Shown here: positions 51,403 to 59,857 of the stretch, piece after piece | How the letters are laid out: the number at the start of each line of letters is the position of its first letter | How positions within the stretch are numbered: position 1 is the stretch's first letter | NCBI RefSeq assembly: GCF_005144885.1 | Contig: NZ_CP039690.1 | Coordinates: forward strand, 1,302,001 to 1,366,000 | Reading direction: 5' to 3' | Length of the DNA stretch: 64,000 bases | Origin: Phreatobacter stygius | Lineage (GTDB): Bacteria; Pseudomonadota; Alphaproteobacteria; Rhizobiales; Phreatobacteraceae | Translations under genes and position numbers: made by a program | Notes under the pieces: generated by a model | The model's database searches: none | Told to the model about the DNA's origin: nothing | What the model saw: the letters and a program-made list of their open reading frames with translations, nothing else

Positions 51403-51590
51403 CCCCCTAAACCTCCCCCCGGCGGGGGGAGGTCGGCCGAAGGCCGGGAGAGCGGGAATTGAGACTTTAGAATCCGCCTTGCCCTCGTCGCACGGTGGCT
51501 TCTCGTCTCGCTCCTCGCCCCCTCTCCCGACCTGCGCTGCGCTCCGGTCGACCTCTCCCCGCCGGGGCGAGGTGGGGGCGGTGGTTCAGG
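51403..51590. repeat. Palindrome-rich REP-like intergenic element
   Basis: ACCTCCCCCC (51411-51420) and GGGGGGAGGT (51424-51433) form a perfect 10-bp hairpin, then CGGCC-GAA-GGCCG. About 90 bases further a related, inverted arrangement appears (CTCTCCCGACCTGCGCTGCG ... CCGGTCGACCTCTCCCCGCCGGGGCGAGGTGGGGG in two parts). This is the look of a dispersed chromosomal intergenic repeat placed between the methionine operon and the convergent MFS gene. No protein is encoded. Confidence 0.6.
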
Positions 51591-51636
51591 TGCATTCCGT
51601 TCCGCTGCTACAATTCAAAACGTTTGTGCCCAGGAT

Positions 51637-51666
51637 AAGGGGCCGGCAGCGATGCCGGCCCTTTTT
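51637..51666 (+). terminator. Rho-independent terminator
   Basis: GGGCCGGCA (51640-51648), GCGA loop, TGCCGGCCC (51653-51661), followed by TTTTTC, with A-T pairs extending the stem. It lies between the convergent methionine-operon end and the MFS gene, and could serve both strands, better the plus strand. Confidence 0.8.
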
Positions 51667-52844
51667 CATTCCGCCGGCATGGCGGCCGTTTCTTCGCGGT
51701 CGCGCGGGAAGGTCAGGGCGGCCAGCGCGATCAGCACGCACAGGCCGGCGAGCACCTGGAAGGTCAGGGTGAAGCCGCCGGAACGATGCAGCCAGGCGAC
51801 CAGCCAGACCGCGCCGGCGCCAACCCCGAAGGTCATGGTGTAGCGCGCCGCAAAGGCGCGGGCCCGCCACTCGTCGCTGGTATATTTGCCGGTCATCGCG
51901 TCGTTCAGCGTCACCTGGCTGTACATGATGGTGACCACCCCGGTCGCCGCGATCAGCATGGTCCAGTCCTGGGCGACCGAGGCGAGCAGCAGGAACGGCG
52001 TCAGCGCGAAACCGATCGGGATGAACAGGCTGCGCAGCGGATAGCGGTCGATCAGATGGCCGACGGTATATTGCGAGATCGCGCCGCAGAGATAGACCAG
52101 GAAGCCGATCGTGCCGATCACCGCCGGCGCCGAGCCGAACAGGGTGATGCGTTCCTGGATCAGCTTGGGCAGCGCCACCGTCACGGCATTGAAGGTGATG
52201 CCGAGCGAAAAGGCGACGAACAGCAGGATGACGAAGACCCGCATCATCTCGTCGCGGCCGATGCGCGCCTGGCCGCCGGCCTTCGAGCCGAGCCGCTTCT
52301 CGTCCCGGACATTGGCCATGAAGGCGACACCGACGAGAATGCTGACGGCCCCTGGGATGAAGAAGGCGGCCCGCCAGCCGAACCATTGGGTCAGCGCCCC
52401 GGTGATCAGCGCCGACAGCGCGACGCCCAGATTGCCCCAGACGCCGTTGATGCCGATGTCGCGGCCGAGCCTTTGCGCATGCGACACCAGCATGGCGGTG
52501 CCGACCGGGTGATAGATCGCGCCGAAGGCGCCAATGGCGGTGAGCCCGATCGCAAGCTCAGTGGCATTGCGGGCAAGACCGGTCGCCGCGACCGCCAGCC
52601 CGCCGCCAATGAAAAAGATCACCAGCATGTTGCGCCGGCTCCACCGGTCGCCAAGCCAGCCGGCCGGCAGCGACAAGGCGCCGAAGGCGATGAAGCCGCC
52701 GAGCGACAAAGGCAGCAGGTCGCCGAAGGGCACGCCGAATTCGGTCGCCATGGTCAGCACGGCCGTGGCGAAGATCAGCATCATCAGATGGTCGAGCGCA
52801 TGGGCAATATTGATATAGGCGATGACGGTGGTCGGGCGGTTCAT
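51666..52844 (-). CDS. MFS transporter, fosmidomycin-resistance-like
   Basis: A 392-residue permease with about twelve membrane segments and motif GDRWSRRNMLV between segments 2 and 3. FGAIYHPVGTAMLVSHAQRLGRDIGINGVWGNLG strongly resembles Fsr-type efflux proteins. It ends right at the terminator at 51637-51666. It is divergent from an AraC-type regulator gene 47 bases away, which probably controls it. Confidence 0.85.
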   Translation of the reverse strand: MNRPTTVIAYINIAHALDHLMMLIFATAVLTMATEFGVPFGDLLPLSLGGFIAFGALSLPAGWLGDRWSRRNMLVIFFIGGGLAVAATGLARNATELAIGLTAIGAFGAIYHPVGTAMLVSHAQRLGRDIGINGVWGNLGVALSALITGALTQWFGWRAAFFIPGAVSILVGVAFMANVRDEKRLGSKAGGQARIGRDEMMRVFVILLFVAFSLGITFNAVTVALPKLIQERITLFGSAPAVIGTIGFLVYLCGAISQYTVGHLIDRYPLRSLFIPIGFALTPFLLLASVAQDWTMLIAATGVVTIMYSQVTLNDAMTGKYTSDEWRARAFAARYTMTFGVGAGAVWLVAWLHRSGGFTLTFQVLAGLCVLIALAALTFPRDREETAAMPAE

Positions 52845-52891
52845 CAGGCACGTCCATTGGCAGGATCAGTGGCGCCAGCCTAGGATGGCTT

Positions 52892-53686
52892 ATGAAGGAT
52901 GTAACGCCAACTCCTGTCGATAAGACGCCAGATACTGCGTTCGAGGCTGGCATCGGCGTGCTGGCCCGGCGCTACCCGCAGGGCACCCATCTCGCCCTGC
53001 ACCGGCATGAGACGGCCCAGCTGATCTTCGCGGTGTCAGGCACCATGCAGGTCACCACGCCAACCGGCCGCTGGCTGGTTCCACCCGAGCGCGCCGTATG
53101 GGTGCCGGCCCGTTTCGCCCACGCCATCGACATGCTCTCCGATGTCGAGATGCGCTCGACCTATGTGGCGGCGGGCGCCGCGCATGACGGCTGGGTGGCC
53201 GCAGCGCCCGGGCAAGACCGGGTGATTGCCGTCTCGGGCCTGCTGCGCGCCCTGATCCTGGCCCAGTTCGACCAGCCGCTCGCGCCCGGGCGGCGGCGGG
53301 CCGTCACCGCCCTGCTGCTCGACGAAGTGGCACGCGCCGAGGCCGCGCCGACCTTCGTGCCGATGCCAAAAAGTCCGGCCATGATCCGGCTTGCCGAAAG
53401 TGTCGTCGCCGATCCCGCCGGCGCTGCCGATCTGGCCGATCTCGCCGCCCGTGCCGGCACCTCGGTGCGCACCGCCTCGCGGCTGTTTCCGGCCGAGACG
53501 GCGCTGACCTTCAAGGCCTGGCGGCAGCGCGCCCGCATCATGGCGGCGATCCAGGTTCTCGGCCGCGGGGTGAGCGTGAAAGAGGCTGCGCGCAGCCTGG
53601 GCTTTTCATCCTCGGCGGCTTTCGGCGCCGCCTTCAGGAGCGTCACCGGCAAGACCCCCGGCGGCTTTTTCGAACCGAGGCCGTAG
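52892..53686 (+). CDS. AraC-family transcription regulator
   Basis: A 264-residue regulator. The N-terminal cupin sensor (LHRHETAQLIFAVSGTMQVTTP) is followed by a C-terminal AraC DNA-binding domain (about 165-262; LADLAARAGTSVRTASRLFP and VKEAARSLGFSSSAAFGAAFRSVTG). It starts 47 bases from the divergent MFS gene, the normal layout for a regulator of its neighbour. Ligand unknown, perhaps the exported compound. Confidence 0.88.
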   Translation: MKDVTPTPVDKTPDTAFEAGIGVLARRYPQGTHLALHRHETAQLIFAVSGTMQVTTPTGRWLVPPERAVWVPARFAHAIDMLSDVEMRSTYVAAGAAHDGWVAAAPGQDRVIAVSGLLRALILAQFDQPLAPGRRRAVTALLLDEVARAEAAPTFVPMPKSPAMIRLAESVVADPAGAADLADLAARAGTSVRTASRLFPAETALTFKAWRQRARIMAAIQVLGRGVSVKEAARSLGFSSSAAFGAAFRSVTGKTPGGFFEPRP

Positions 53687-53713
53687 CTCGATCCGGCAAG
53701 GAGCACTCCCACC

Positions 53714-54211
53714 ATGCCTGCGCCCATCGATTTCGCCGTGCGGCCCTATCGGGCGAGCGACCTCGACGCCGTCATCGCGATCTTTCTCGGCGCCATCAGG
53801 CAGGTCGCCTCGAAGGACTATGATCCGGCGCAGATCGATGCCTGGGCGCAGGTCGATCGAGCGGCATGGGGCCAAAGGCGGCTGAGCCGAACAACCTTTG
53901 TCGCGGTTGTCGGCCAGGTGGTTGTCGGTTTCGCCGATCTCGAGCCGGACGGCCATCTGGACATGATGTTCGTTCATCCCGCTTATCAGAGGATGGGCAT
54001 TGCCTCCCTCCTGCTTGCAACCGTCGAGGCGACGGCCGGCACACGGAGGATCCCCTGGATCCGGGCCGAAGTCAGCATCACCGCCCGTCCATTCTTTGAA
54101 AGCCGGGGGTTCCAGCTTGTCGCGACACAGGAGGTTGCATTGCGCGGCCAGCTCCTGACCAACCACCGCATGCAGAAGGCGATCGCGCAGCACATGACCG
54201 CTCCGACCTGA
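53714..54211 (+). CDS. GNAT-family N-acetyltransferase
   Basis: A 165-residue acetyltransferase: N-terminal RPYRASDLDAVIAIFLGAI, and the acetyl-CoA-binding motif A in MMFVHPAYQRMGIASLLLATVE (Q/R-x2-G-x-G/A pattern). It resembles the YafP-like group acting on small molecules. AAGGAG precedes the ATG. It follows the AraC gene by 27 bases and may be cotranscribed. Substrate unknown. Confidence 0.8.
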   Translation: MPAPIDFAVRPYRASDLDAVIAIFLGAIRQVASKDYDPAQIDAWAQVDRAAWGQRRLSRTTFVAVVGQVVVGFADLEPDGHLDMMFVHPAYQRMGIASLLLATVEATAGTRRIPWIRAEVSITARPFFESRGFQLVATQEVALRGQLLTNHRMQKAIAQHMTAPT

Positions 54212-54334
54212 GCGATCACGCGCCGCGGCGCGCAAGGCCAGCGGATTCATACGTCCCGGATAAGACCAATGTCTTCGGTGCCTGGCGCATGCTCGCCCGG
54301 GTGCGCAAGGAGAGCGGCCCCAGGCGAGCGTGCG

Positions 54335-55708
54335 TCAGGCCGCCCGCCGCCCACCCGGCGCCGCTGCGGCCTCGGGCTCGCCGGTCAGCGCGTGCAGGAA
54401 ATGGCGCACCTCTTCGGCAAGCCTCGATGATTGTTCGCCGAGATCGCTGGATGTGGTGAACACCTCGCTTGCCACATCCTTGGTCTGGTCGATGCCGGCA
54501 TTCACCTGCGACACGTTGGACGACAATGTGCGGGTGGTCTGCGCCGCCATCTGGGCGCTGGCCGCGATCTCGCGGGTGGCCGCATCCTGCTCCTCGATCG
54601 CTCCGGCAATCGAACTGGTCACCGCGTGAATTTCGGCCATGGTGCGCGCCACGTCGCGGATGGTGCCGACGGCGCTGGCGGTCGACGCCTGGATACCGGC
54701 GATCTGCTGCGCGATCTCGTCGGTCGCCTTGGAGGTCTGGGCCGCGAGCTGCTTGACCTCCTGCGCGACGACGGCGAATCCGCGCCCGGCCTCGCCGGCC
54801 CGCGCCGCCTCGATCGTCGCGTTGAGCGCCAGGAGGTTGGTCTGCGAGGCGATCGCCTGGATCAGGCCAACCACGTCGCCGATTTTCTGGGCAGCGTCGG
54901 AGAGCCGCATCACGTCGGCCGACGAGGCTTCCGTCATGCCCGTCGCGCTGCGCACCACGGTCGTCGCATTGCCGACCTGACGCGAAATCTCCTGGATCGA
55001 ATGGGTCAGTTCCTCGGCCGCCGAAGCGACCGTCTGGACGTTGACCGATGTTTCCTCCGAAGCCGCCGCCGCCGACACCGCTTCGTCGGAAGCACTTGCC
55101 GCGATCGCGGTCAGTGAACGCGATGTCGCCTGCATTTGCCGGGCGCTGCCGTCGACGATCTGCAATACGCCCTCGGTCGCCAGCCGGAAGGTCTCGACGG
55201 CGGCGTTCACCTGCTGGTTCCGGGCCGCCCGCTCTTCCAGCAGGATCTGCTGATAGGTCGAGATGGCGAGGTCGAGGTCGAACAGCACCACCTTGTTCAG
55301 GCTCTCGATCAGCCGCGCCGCCTTGGTGGACGCGAACCTGTGCTTCGCCAGCACGAGGCGAGCGAGTTCCGACAGCATGAATTGATAGCCGCCGATATAC
55401 CAGCGCGGCTCCAGTCCGATGTGGTGATGCGCGCGGCCGATGCGATCGATGCTCTCGGCATAGTCGGAGCCGAACTTGCCGCTGAACAATCGTTCCCAAT
55501 GCCGGACCTGGGCACTTTCCAACGCACCCTGCCGGCTGCCGATCAGCGCCGCCATCTGCGGCTCGACCTGCAGATGGGCATAGAAGCGCTTCAGGATGCC
55601 GCCGAGCGCCGGTGCGATCATGGCCCACAACGGCTTGAGATCCGCCGCGGTGCCCTGGTCGATCCGAGCGAAGGCCAGCCGCGTGGAGAGATCCCGGTCC
55701 TTGGTCAT
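54335..55708 (-). CDS. Globin-coupled methyl-accepting chemotaxis protein
   Basis: A 457-residue cytoplasmic chemoreceptor with no membrane segments. Residues ~1-165 are a protoglobin-type haem domain: the proximal histidine is probably His94 in [18 protein letters not shown], with Trp103 and Tyr104 of the conserved WY motif. The C-terminal signalling domain (about 180-445) carries the hairpin tip [20 protein letters not shown] and [15 protein letters not shown], which contact CheW/CheA. It should sense O2 or another gas, as HemAT proteins do. No che genes are nearby. Confidence 0.92.
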   Translation of the reverse strand: MTKDRDLSTRLAFARIDQGTAADLKPLWAMIAPALGGILKRFYAHLQVEPQMAALIGSRQGALESAQVRHWERLFSGKFGSDYAESIDRIGRAHHHIGLEPRWYIGGYQFMLSELARLVLAKHRFASTKAARLIESLNKVVLFDLDLAISTYQQILLEERAARNQQVNAAVETFRLATEGVLQIVDGSARQMQATSRSLTAIAASASDEAVSAAAASEETSVNVQTVASAAEELTHSIQEISRQVGNATTVVRSATGMTEASSADVMRLSDAAQKIGDVVGLIQAIASQTNLLALNATIEAARAGEAGRGFAVVAQEVKQLAAQTSKATDEIAQQIAGIQASTASAVGTIRDVARTMAEIHAVTSSIAGAIEEQDAATREIAASAQMAAQTTRTLSSNVSQVNAGIDQTKDVASEVFTTSSDLGEQSSRLAEEVRHFLHALTGEPEAAAAPGGRRAA

Positions 55709-55847
55709 GAAGCAGCCGTCCCATGCAACGAAATGCGATGACGGATAACTGCCCAGAAATGCTTAACGGATCATTTATACCTAAATATACTTGGAAACGG
55801 CAAATAACAATTCAAATACGGATAAATCACTTAAAGGAGAGAGGATC

Positions 55848-56186
55848 ATGCGCAAGAAGCAACAGCAATTCGATGCCAAATCATCACGCGGAAGCGGCTC
55901 TATTCCTATCGACCTCGCCGGTTTCTCATGCCATCGCCCGAGGGGCGGTCTTCCTGCACCTGACGCCAGCGACAACGACCGGCCGTCAACGCAGCGACGG
56001 CGCGCGTCCGAGCACACGCAAGAGGTCGGCATGGACCGCCGCGATATGGCCCTTGAGAAAATCGCAGGCCGCCTCGACCTGACCCGCGCGGCAGAGCGCG
56101 ATCAGCTCGCCATGCTCCTTCTCCGCGGTTCCCATCGCTTCGGTGCGGCTGAGCTGCACCCGGGTATAGCGGTCGCTGGTCTGTAG
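55848..56186 (+). CDS. Doubtful ORF with a good ribosome site, running antisense into the GntR gene
   Basis: ATG 55848 follows AAAGGAGAGAGG in a distinctly AT-rich stretch (55755-55850). The frame stays open for 112 codons, but its last ~200 bases lie antisense to the 3' end of the GntR gene. The first ~45 codons do not resemble a known protein. It may be the start of a gene truncated by rearrangement, or chance. Low confidence. Confidence 0.25.
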   Translation: MRKKQQQFDAKSSRGSGSIPIDLAGFSCHRPRGGLPAPDASDNDRPSTQRRRASEHTQEVGMDRRDMALEKIAGRLDLTRAAERDQLAMLLLRGSHRFGAAELHPGIAVAGL

Positions 56187-56654
56187 CAGCGACACGACGA
56201 TCGCTTGCGTCCGCGGCTGTTTGGCCCGGGCATAAAGCGCCATGTGAAAGTCGGCATTGAGAACGCCCCAGCGGCTGACGTCATGGGCGGCGATCGCGCC
56301 GACGAACTGGCCCTGGATCTCGTCGAGCCGGACGAAATCCTCCGCCTCGAACAGCGGTGCCGATTGCGCCAGCATGCGCGGCTCGAGGATGCCGCGGAGC
56401 TCGAACACATCGTTGATCTCGTCGAGCGACAGTTCCGAGACGATCGCCCCCTTGTGCGGCGCGATCCGGACCAGACCCTCGGCCTCCAGCTGGAACAGCG
56501 CTTCACGCACCGGGATGCGGCTGACCCCATAGGTCACCGCCAGCGCGTCCTGGCGCAGCTGTGCTCCGGCCACGTGAGAGCCGTCGAGAATGGCCTGGCG
56601 CAGCTGATCGGCGATCGCGGCCGACAGGGTCTTGTGTTTCAGCGGAACGTTCAT
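55986..56654 (-). CDS. GntR-family regulator, FCD subfamily
   Basis: A 222-residue regulator with an N-terminal winged helix (SAAIADQLRQAILDGSHVAGAQLRQDALAVTYGVSRIPVREAL in the family pattern, about 10-60) and a C-terminal all-helical FCD ligand domain (about 80-210, with metal-site residues in NADFHMALYARAKQ and HGELIALCRAG). It is divergent from the TRAP-transporter operon beginning at 56873 and is probably its repressor; hydroxyproline or a breakdown product is the likely ligand by context. Confidence 0.88.
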   Translation of the reverse strand: MNVPLKHKTLSAAIADQLRQAILDGSHVAGAQLRQDALAVTYGVSRIPVREALFQLEAEGLVRIAPHKGAIVSELSLDEINDVFELRGILEPRMLAQSAPLFEAEDFVRLDEIQGQFVGAIAAHDVSRWGVLNADFHMALYARAKQPRTQAIVVSLLQTSDRYTRVQLSRTEAMGTAEKEHGELIALCRAGQVEAACDFLKGHIAAVHADLLRVLGRAPSLR

Positions 56655-56804
56655 GCGAGACCCACCTTACAGCATTTTGCCAGGACACAAGCATCGCGGC
56701 GCGAGAAGAAAATGCGACAGAACAAGAGGTTAAAGCGCTTCTGCGGGGTCTGGGGCGGCATGGCGCAGGGCTTCTGAAAAATGCTTTCGCGGTGCTTGAC
56801 TCGA

Positions 56805-56820
56805 AGATTGTATAAAATCT
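56805..56820. promoter_or_regulatory. Candidate GntR operator before the TRAP operon
   Basis: AGATTGTATAAAATCT is a 16-bp imperfect palindrome (AGATT/AATCT arms) in an otherwise GC-rich area, 53 bases before the TRAP gene start and 150 bases from the divergent gntR start. The TTGTATA core resembles the TTGTATACAA operators of FCD-type GntR proteins. TATAAA inside it could also serve as a -10, so binding would block transcription. Confidence 0.5.
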
Positions 56821-56872
56821 ACGATCTGAAAATTCCAGAGCAAAACGCACTCTCGAGCCCCAGAGCGCAACG

Positions 56873-57496
56873 ATGATCGACCAAGCGATCACATCAGCCC
56901 CCGTCATCGCGCCCTATCGGGTGATAACCGGCGCGTCCAACCGGCTGCTTGCCGTCGAGCGCCTGGCGATCATGGGCCTGATGTTCCTTTTGACCGGCTT
57001 GATCCTGGTCAATGTGGTGACGCGCTACACCGGCTTTCCGATCTATTGGATCGACGAGTCGGCGGTCTATTCGGTGGTCTGGCTGACCTTCATCGGCGCC
57101 TCGGCGATGACCCGCCTGCGTCTCGATTTCTCGGTGACCATGCTGACCGAGCGGCTGCCGCCAGGGCCGATGAAGATCGCCAAGGTCATATCAACCGGCG
57201 CCGTCGTCGCCTTCGGCCTGGCGCTCGCCGCCATGTGCTGGCTGTGGATGGACCCGGTCGGCATCGCGCGGGCCGGTTTCGACGCCCGCGAATTCGCCGG
57301 CGACAGCTTCAACTTCCTCTACACCGAGCGGACCCAGACGCTGAACTGGCCGACCTGGGTGCTCTACCTGATCCTGCCGATCTTCGCCGTGTCGATGACC
57401 ATCCACGGCGCCGCCAACATCCTGGAGGACCTGGAGCTCGTGCCGAAGGCCGCGCTGCCCGGCTTCAGGCTCTCCGACATCGATGCGGTGAACTGA
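56873..57496 (+). CDS. TRAP transporter small membrane subunit (DctQ family)
   Basis: A 207-residue protein with four membrane segments: LMFLLTGLILVNVVTRYTGF near 35-55, then near 65-85, 105-125 and 165-185. The WIDESAVYSVVWLTFIGAS block is typical of DctQ. It joins the DctM subunit encoded two bases downstream. Substrate by context: probably hydroxyproline or a related imino acid. Confidence 0.9.
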   Translation: MIDQAITSAPVIAPYRVITGASNRLLAVERLAIMGLMFLLTGLILVNVVTRYTGFPIYWIDESAVYSVVWLTFIGASAMTRLRLDFSVTMLTERLPPGPMKIAKVISTGAVVAFGLALAAMCWLWMDPVGIARAGFDAREFAGDSFNFLYTERTQTLNWPTWVLYLILPIFAVSMTIHGAANILEDLELVPKAALPGFRLSDIDAVN

Positions 57497-57498
57497 CG

Positions 57499-58764
57499 AT
57501 GATCACCACCACCGCCTTCATGATCATCATGCTGGTCGGCGTGCCGATCGGGCTCTGCCTGTGCATCGCCGGCATGGTCTACATCATGGCCTCGGGCAAT
57601 CCGCTCCTGTTCCAGAGTTTCCCGCTGCAGCTCTTCGGCGGCGTCGACAGCTACGGCCTGATCGCCATTCCGCTGTTCATCCTGATCGGCGAGATCATGA
57701 ATGGTGGCGGCATCACCCGGCGTATCGTCGACATGGCCATGGCCTTTGTCGGCCAGCTCCGCGGCGGGCTCGCCTATGTCAACATTCTCGCCAACATGTT
57801 CGTCTCCTCGATCCTGGGCTCGGCGACCGCCCAGGTCGCGATCATGGCGCAGATCATGGTCCCGGAGATGGAGAAGAAGGGTTACGACAAGACCTTCGCG
57901 GCGGGGTTGACGGCCTATGGCGGCATGCTCGGCCCGATCATCCCGCCCTCGGTGATGTTCGTCGTCTACAGCGTGCTGGCCCAGGTCTCGGTCAGCGACA
58001 TGCTGATCGCCGGCATCGTGCCGGGCGTGGTCCTCACCGTGATGTTCTGCGTCGTCATCGCGCTGATGGGTTATGTCTACAATTACCCGCGCGCCGAGCC
58101 GATGACCGTGCGCCAGCGGATCAGCACCATCCTCGGCGCCTGCCCGACCTTGCTGATCCCGATCGTCATTGTCGGCTCGATCCTCGGCGGCCTCGCCAAT
58201 GCCACCGAATCGGCGGCGGTCGGTACCGTTGCAGCGGCTCTGATCGGCCGTTACTGGACCAAGGAATTCTCGTTCTCGCGGCTGCCCGAAATGATGCTGC
58301 GCGCCGGCATCTATTCGGCCGTCGTGTTGTTCCTGGTCGCCGCCGCCGCGGTGTTCTCCTGGGTGCTGATCTTCGGCAAGGTGCCGCAGGAGGCCGCCGC
58401 CTGGATCCAGTCGGTCGCCAAGGATCCGGTCAGCTTCATGCTGCTGGTCAATGTGATCTTGCTGGTGATCGGCACCGTCATCGACGGCATTCCCGGCCTG
58501 ATCATGACCGTGCCGATCCTGCTGCCCATCGCCACCGAGGTCTATGGCATCGACCCCAGGCAGTTCGGCGTGGTGGTCGTGGTCAACCTGGTGCTCGGGC
58601 TGCTGTCGCCCCCCGTCGGCCTTTGCTTCTTCGTCGCCGCCGCCGTCACCGGCGCCAAGCCCGGCAAGATGTTCCTCGTCACCCTGCCGTTCTTCGGCAT
58701 CTCCTGCGTCCTGCTCGTCCTGCTCTCGCTCTACCCCTTCCTGTCGCTTGCCTTGCTGAAATAA
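57499..58764 (+). CDS. TRAP transporter large membrane subunit (DctM family)
   Basis: A 421-residue permease with about twelve hydrophobic segments. Conserved pieces are PLFILIGEIMNGGGITRRIVDMA, MFVSSILGSATAQVAIMAQIM, GGMLGPIIPPSVMFVVYSVLA and VVVVNLVLGLLSPPVGLCFF. ATG 57499 lies two bases after the dctQ stop. It catalyses Na+-driven uptake with DctQ and the periplasmic DctP encoded next. Confidence 0.93.
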   Translation: MITTTAFMIIMLVGVPIGLCLCIAGMVYIMASGNPLLFQSFPLQLFGGVDSYGLIAIPLFILIGEIMNGGGITRRIVDMAMAFVGQLRGGLAYVNILANMFVSSILGSATAQVAIMAQIMVPEMEKKGYDKTFAAGLTAYGGMLGPIIPPSVMFVVYSVLAQVSVSDMLIAGIVPGVVLTVMFCVVIALMGYVYNYPRAEPMTVRQRISTILGACPTLLIPIVIVGSILGGLANATESAAVGTVAAALIGRYWTKEFSFSRLPEMMLRAGIYSAVVLFLVAAAAVFSWVLIFGKVPQEAAAWIQSVAKDPVSFMLLVNVILLVIGTVIDGIPGLIMTVPILLPIATEVYGIDPRQFGVVVVVNLVLGLLSPPVGLCFFVAAAVTGAKPGKMFLVTLPFFGISCVLLVLLSLYPFLSLALLK

Positions 58765-58798
58765 CCGCAGCCGCCCCTCAAAACCCACGGAGTGATCC

Positions 58799-59791
58799 AT
58801 GACCCTGTCCCGTCGTCATCTCATCACGGCCGCCGCCGCTGGTGTTGTCCTGCCGCTCGCCGCGCCCTCGCTGGCGCTCGCCCAGGCGCGTGAATTCCGC
58901 TTGGGCATCCTCACGCCCAACGGCCATCCCTGGAACAAGGCCGCGCTCAAGGTCGGCGACATGCTGAAGGCCGAGACCAATGGCCGCCTGTCGCTGACCG
59001 TGTTCCATTCCGGCCAGCTCGGCAACGAGGCCGCCATGCTGCAGCAGATGCAGTCCGGCGCCCTCGACATGGGCTGGATCATGGCGGCCGAGCTCGGCTC
59101 GCGGGTGCCGGCCATTGCCGCGATCACCGCGCCCTATGTCGTCGATTCGACGCCGAAGATCGCCAAGCTGGTGCGCCATCCCGTGGCGATGAAACTGTTC
59201 GACGTGCTGCCGCGCGAGACCGGCACGGTCGGCCTTGCCTGGGGCATCACCGGCATGCGCGCGATCTTCTCGGCGCGCGACATTTCGAGCCTCGCCGATA
59301 TCCGCGGCATGAAGCTGCGCATCAACGCGACACCGGTCTATCGCGACTTCTACCAGGCGCTCGGCGCCGCCCCGACACCGATCCCGACGCCGGCCGTGTT
59401 CGACGCCATGACCAACGGCCAGGTCGACGGCCTGGAGGCCGATCTCGAATTCTCCTGGAACCAGCGCTTCGACAAGGTGTCGAAGGTCATCCTGCAGATG
59501 AATGCCGTGTTCATGCCGATGATCGCGCTGGTCTCCGGCCGGGTCTGGCAGACCGTGCCGGCCGGCGATCGCGAACTGATCACCAAGACCGTCAAGACCG
59601 CGCTCGACGCCCAGATCGACGAGCTCGCGCTGAACGAACCGAAGCTGATCGAGCAGTTCCGGGCGGCCCCCATCACCATCCGCACGGCGAACGTGGCCGA
59701 CGCCCAGGCTGTCATCCAGGACTTCGACAAGATCTGGCTGCCGAAAGCGCCGGTTCTCGCCGACCTGCGCAAGGCCGGCGCCAGCCTCTGA
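58799..59791 (+). CDS. TRAP transporter periplasmic binding protein (DctP family)
   Basis: A 330-residue binding protein with a twin-arginine leader (TLSRRHLITAAAAG) cut near residue 28 (ALAQA). Typical features are HPWNKAALKVGDMLKAETNGRL, GNEAAMLQQMQSGALDM and the ligand-anchoring Arg region in DIRGMKLRINATPVYRDFYQALGAAPTPI. GGAGTGA precedes the ATG. It delivers substrate to DctQM; the order small subunit, large subunit, binding protein is one of the common ones. Confidence 0.92.
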   Translation: MTLSRRHLITAAAAGVVLPLAAPSLALAQAREFRLGILTPNGHPWNKAALKVGDMLKAETNGRLSLTVFHSGQLGNEAAMLQQMQSGALDMGWIMAAELGSRVPAIAAITAPYVVDSTPKIAKLVRHPVAMKLFDVLPRETGTVGLAWGITGMRAIFSARDISSLADIRGMKLRINATPVYRDFYQALGAAPTPIPTPAVFDAMTNGQVDGLEADLEFSWNQRFDKVSKVILQMNAVFMPMIALVSGRVWQTVPAGDRELITKTVKTALDAQIDELALNEPKLIEQFRAAPITIRTANVADAQAVIQDFDKIWLPKAPVLADLRKAGASL

Positions 59792-59857
59792 GCCCATTCG
59801 ACCACCTGTCCGGGGGGCGCGGCCCGAGTGCCCGCCCCTCCCCTTTGGAGATTACCA

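Noticed and set aside
57364..58800. 478-codon minus-strand ORF opposite the TRAP genes
   Set aside because: Gln/Asp/His-rich antisense shadow of the TRAP membrane subunits.
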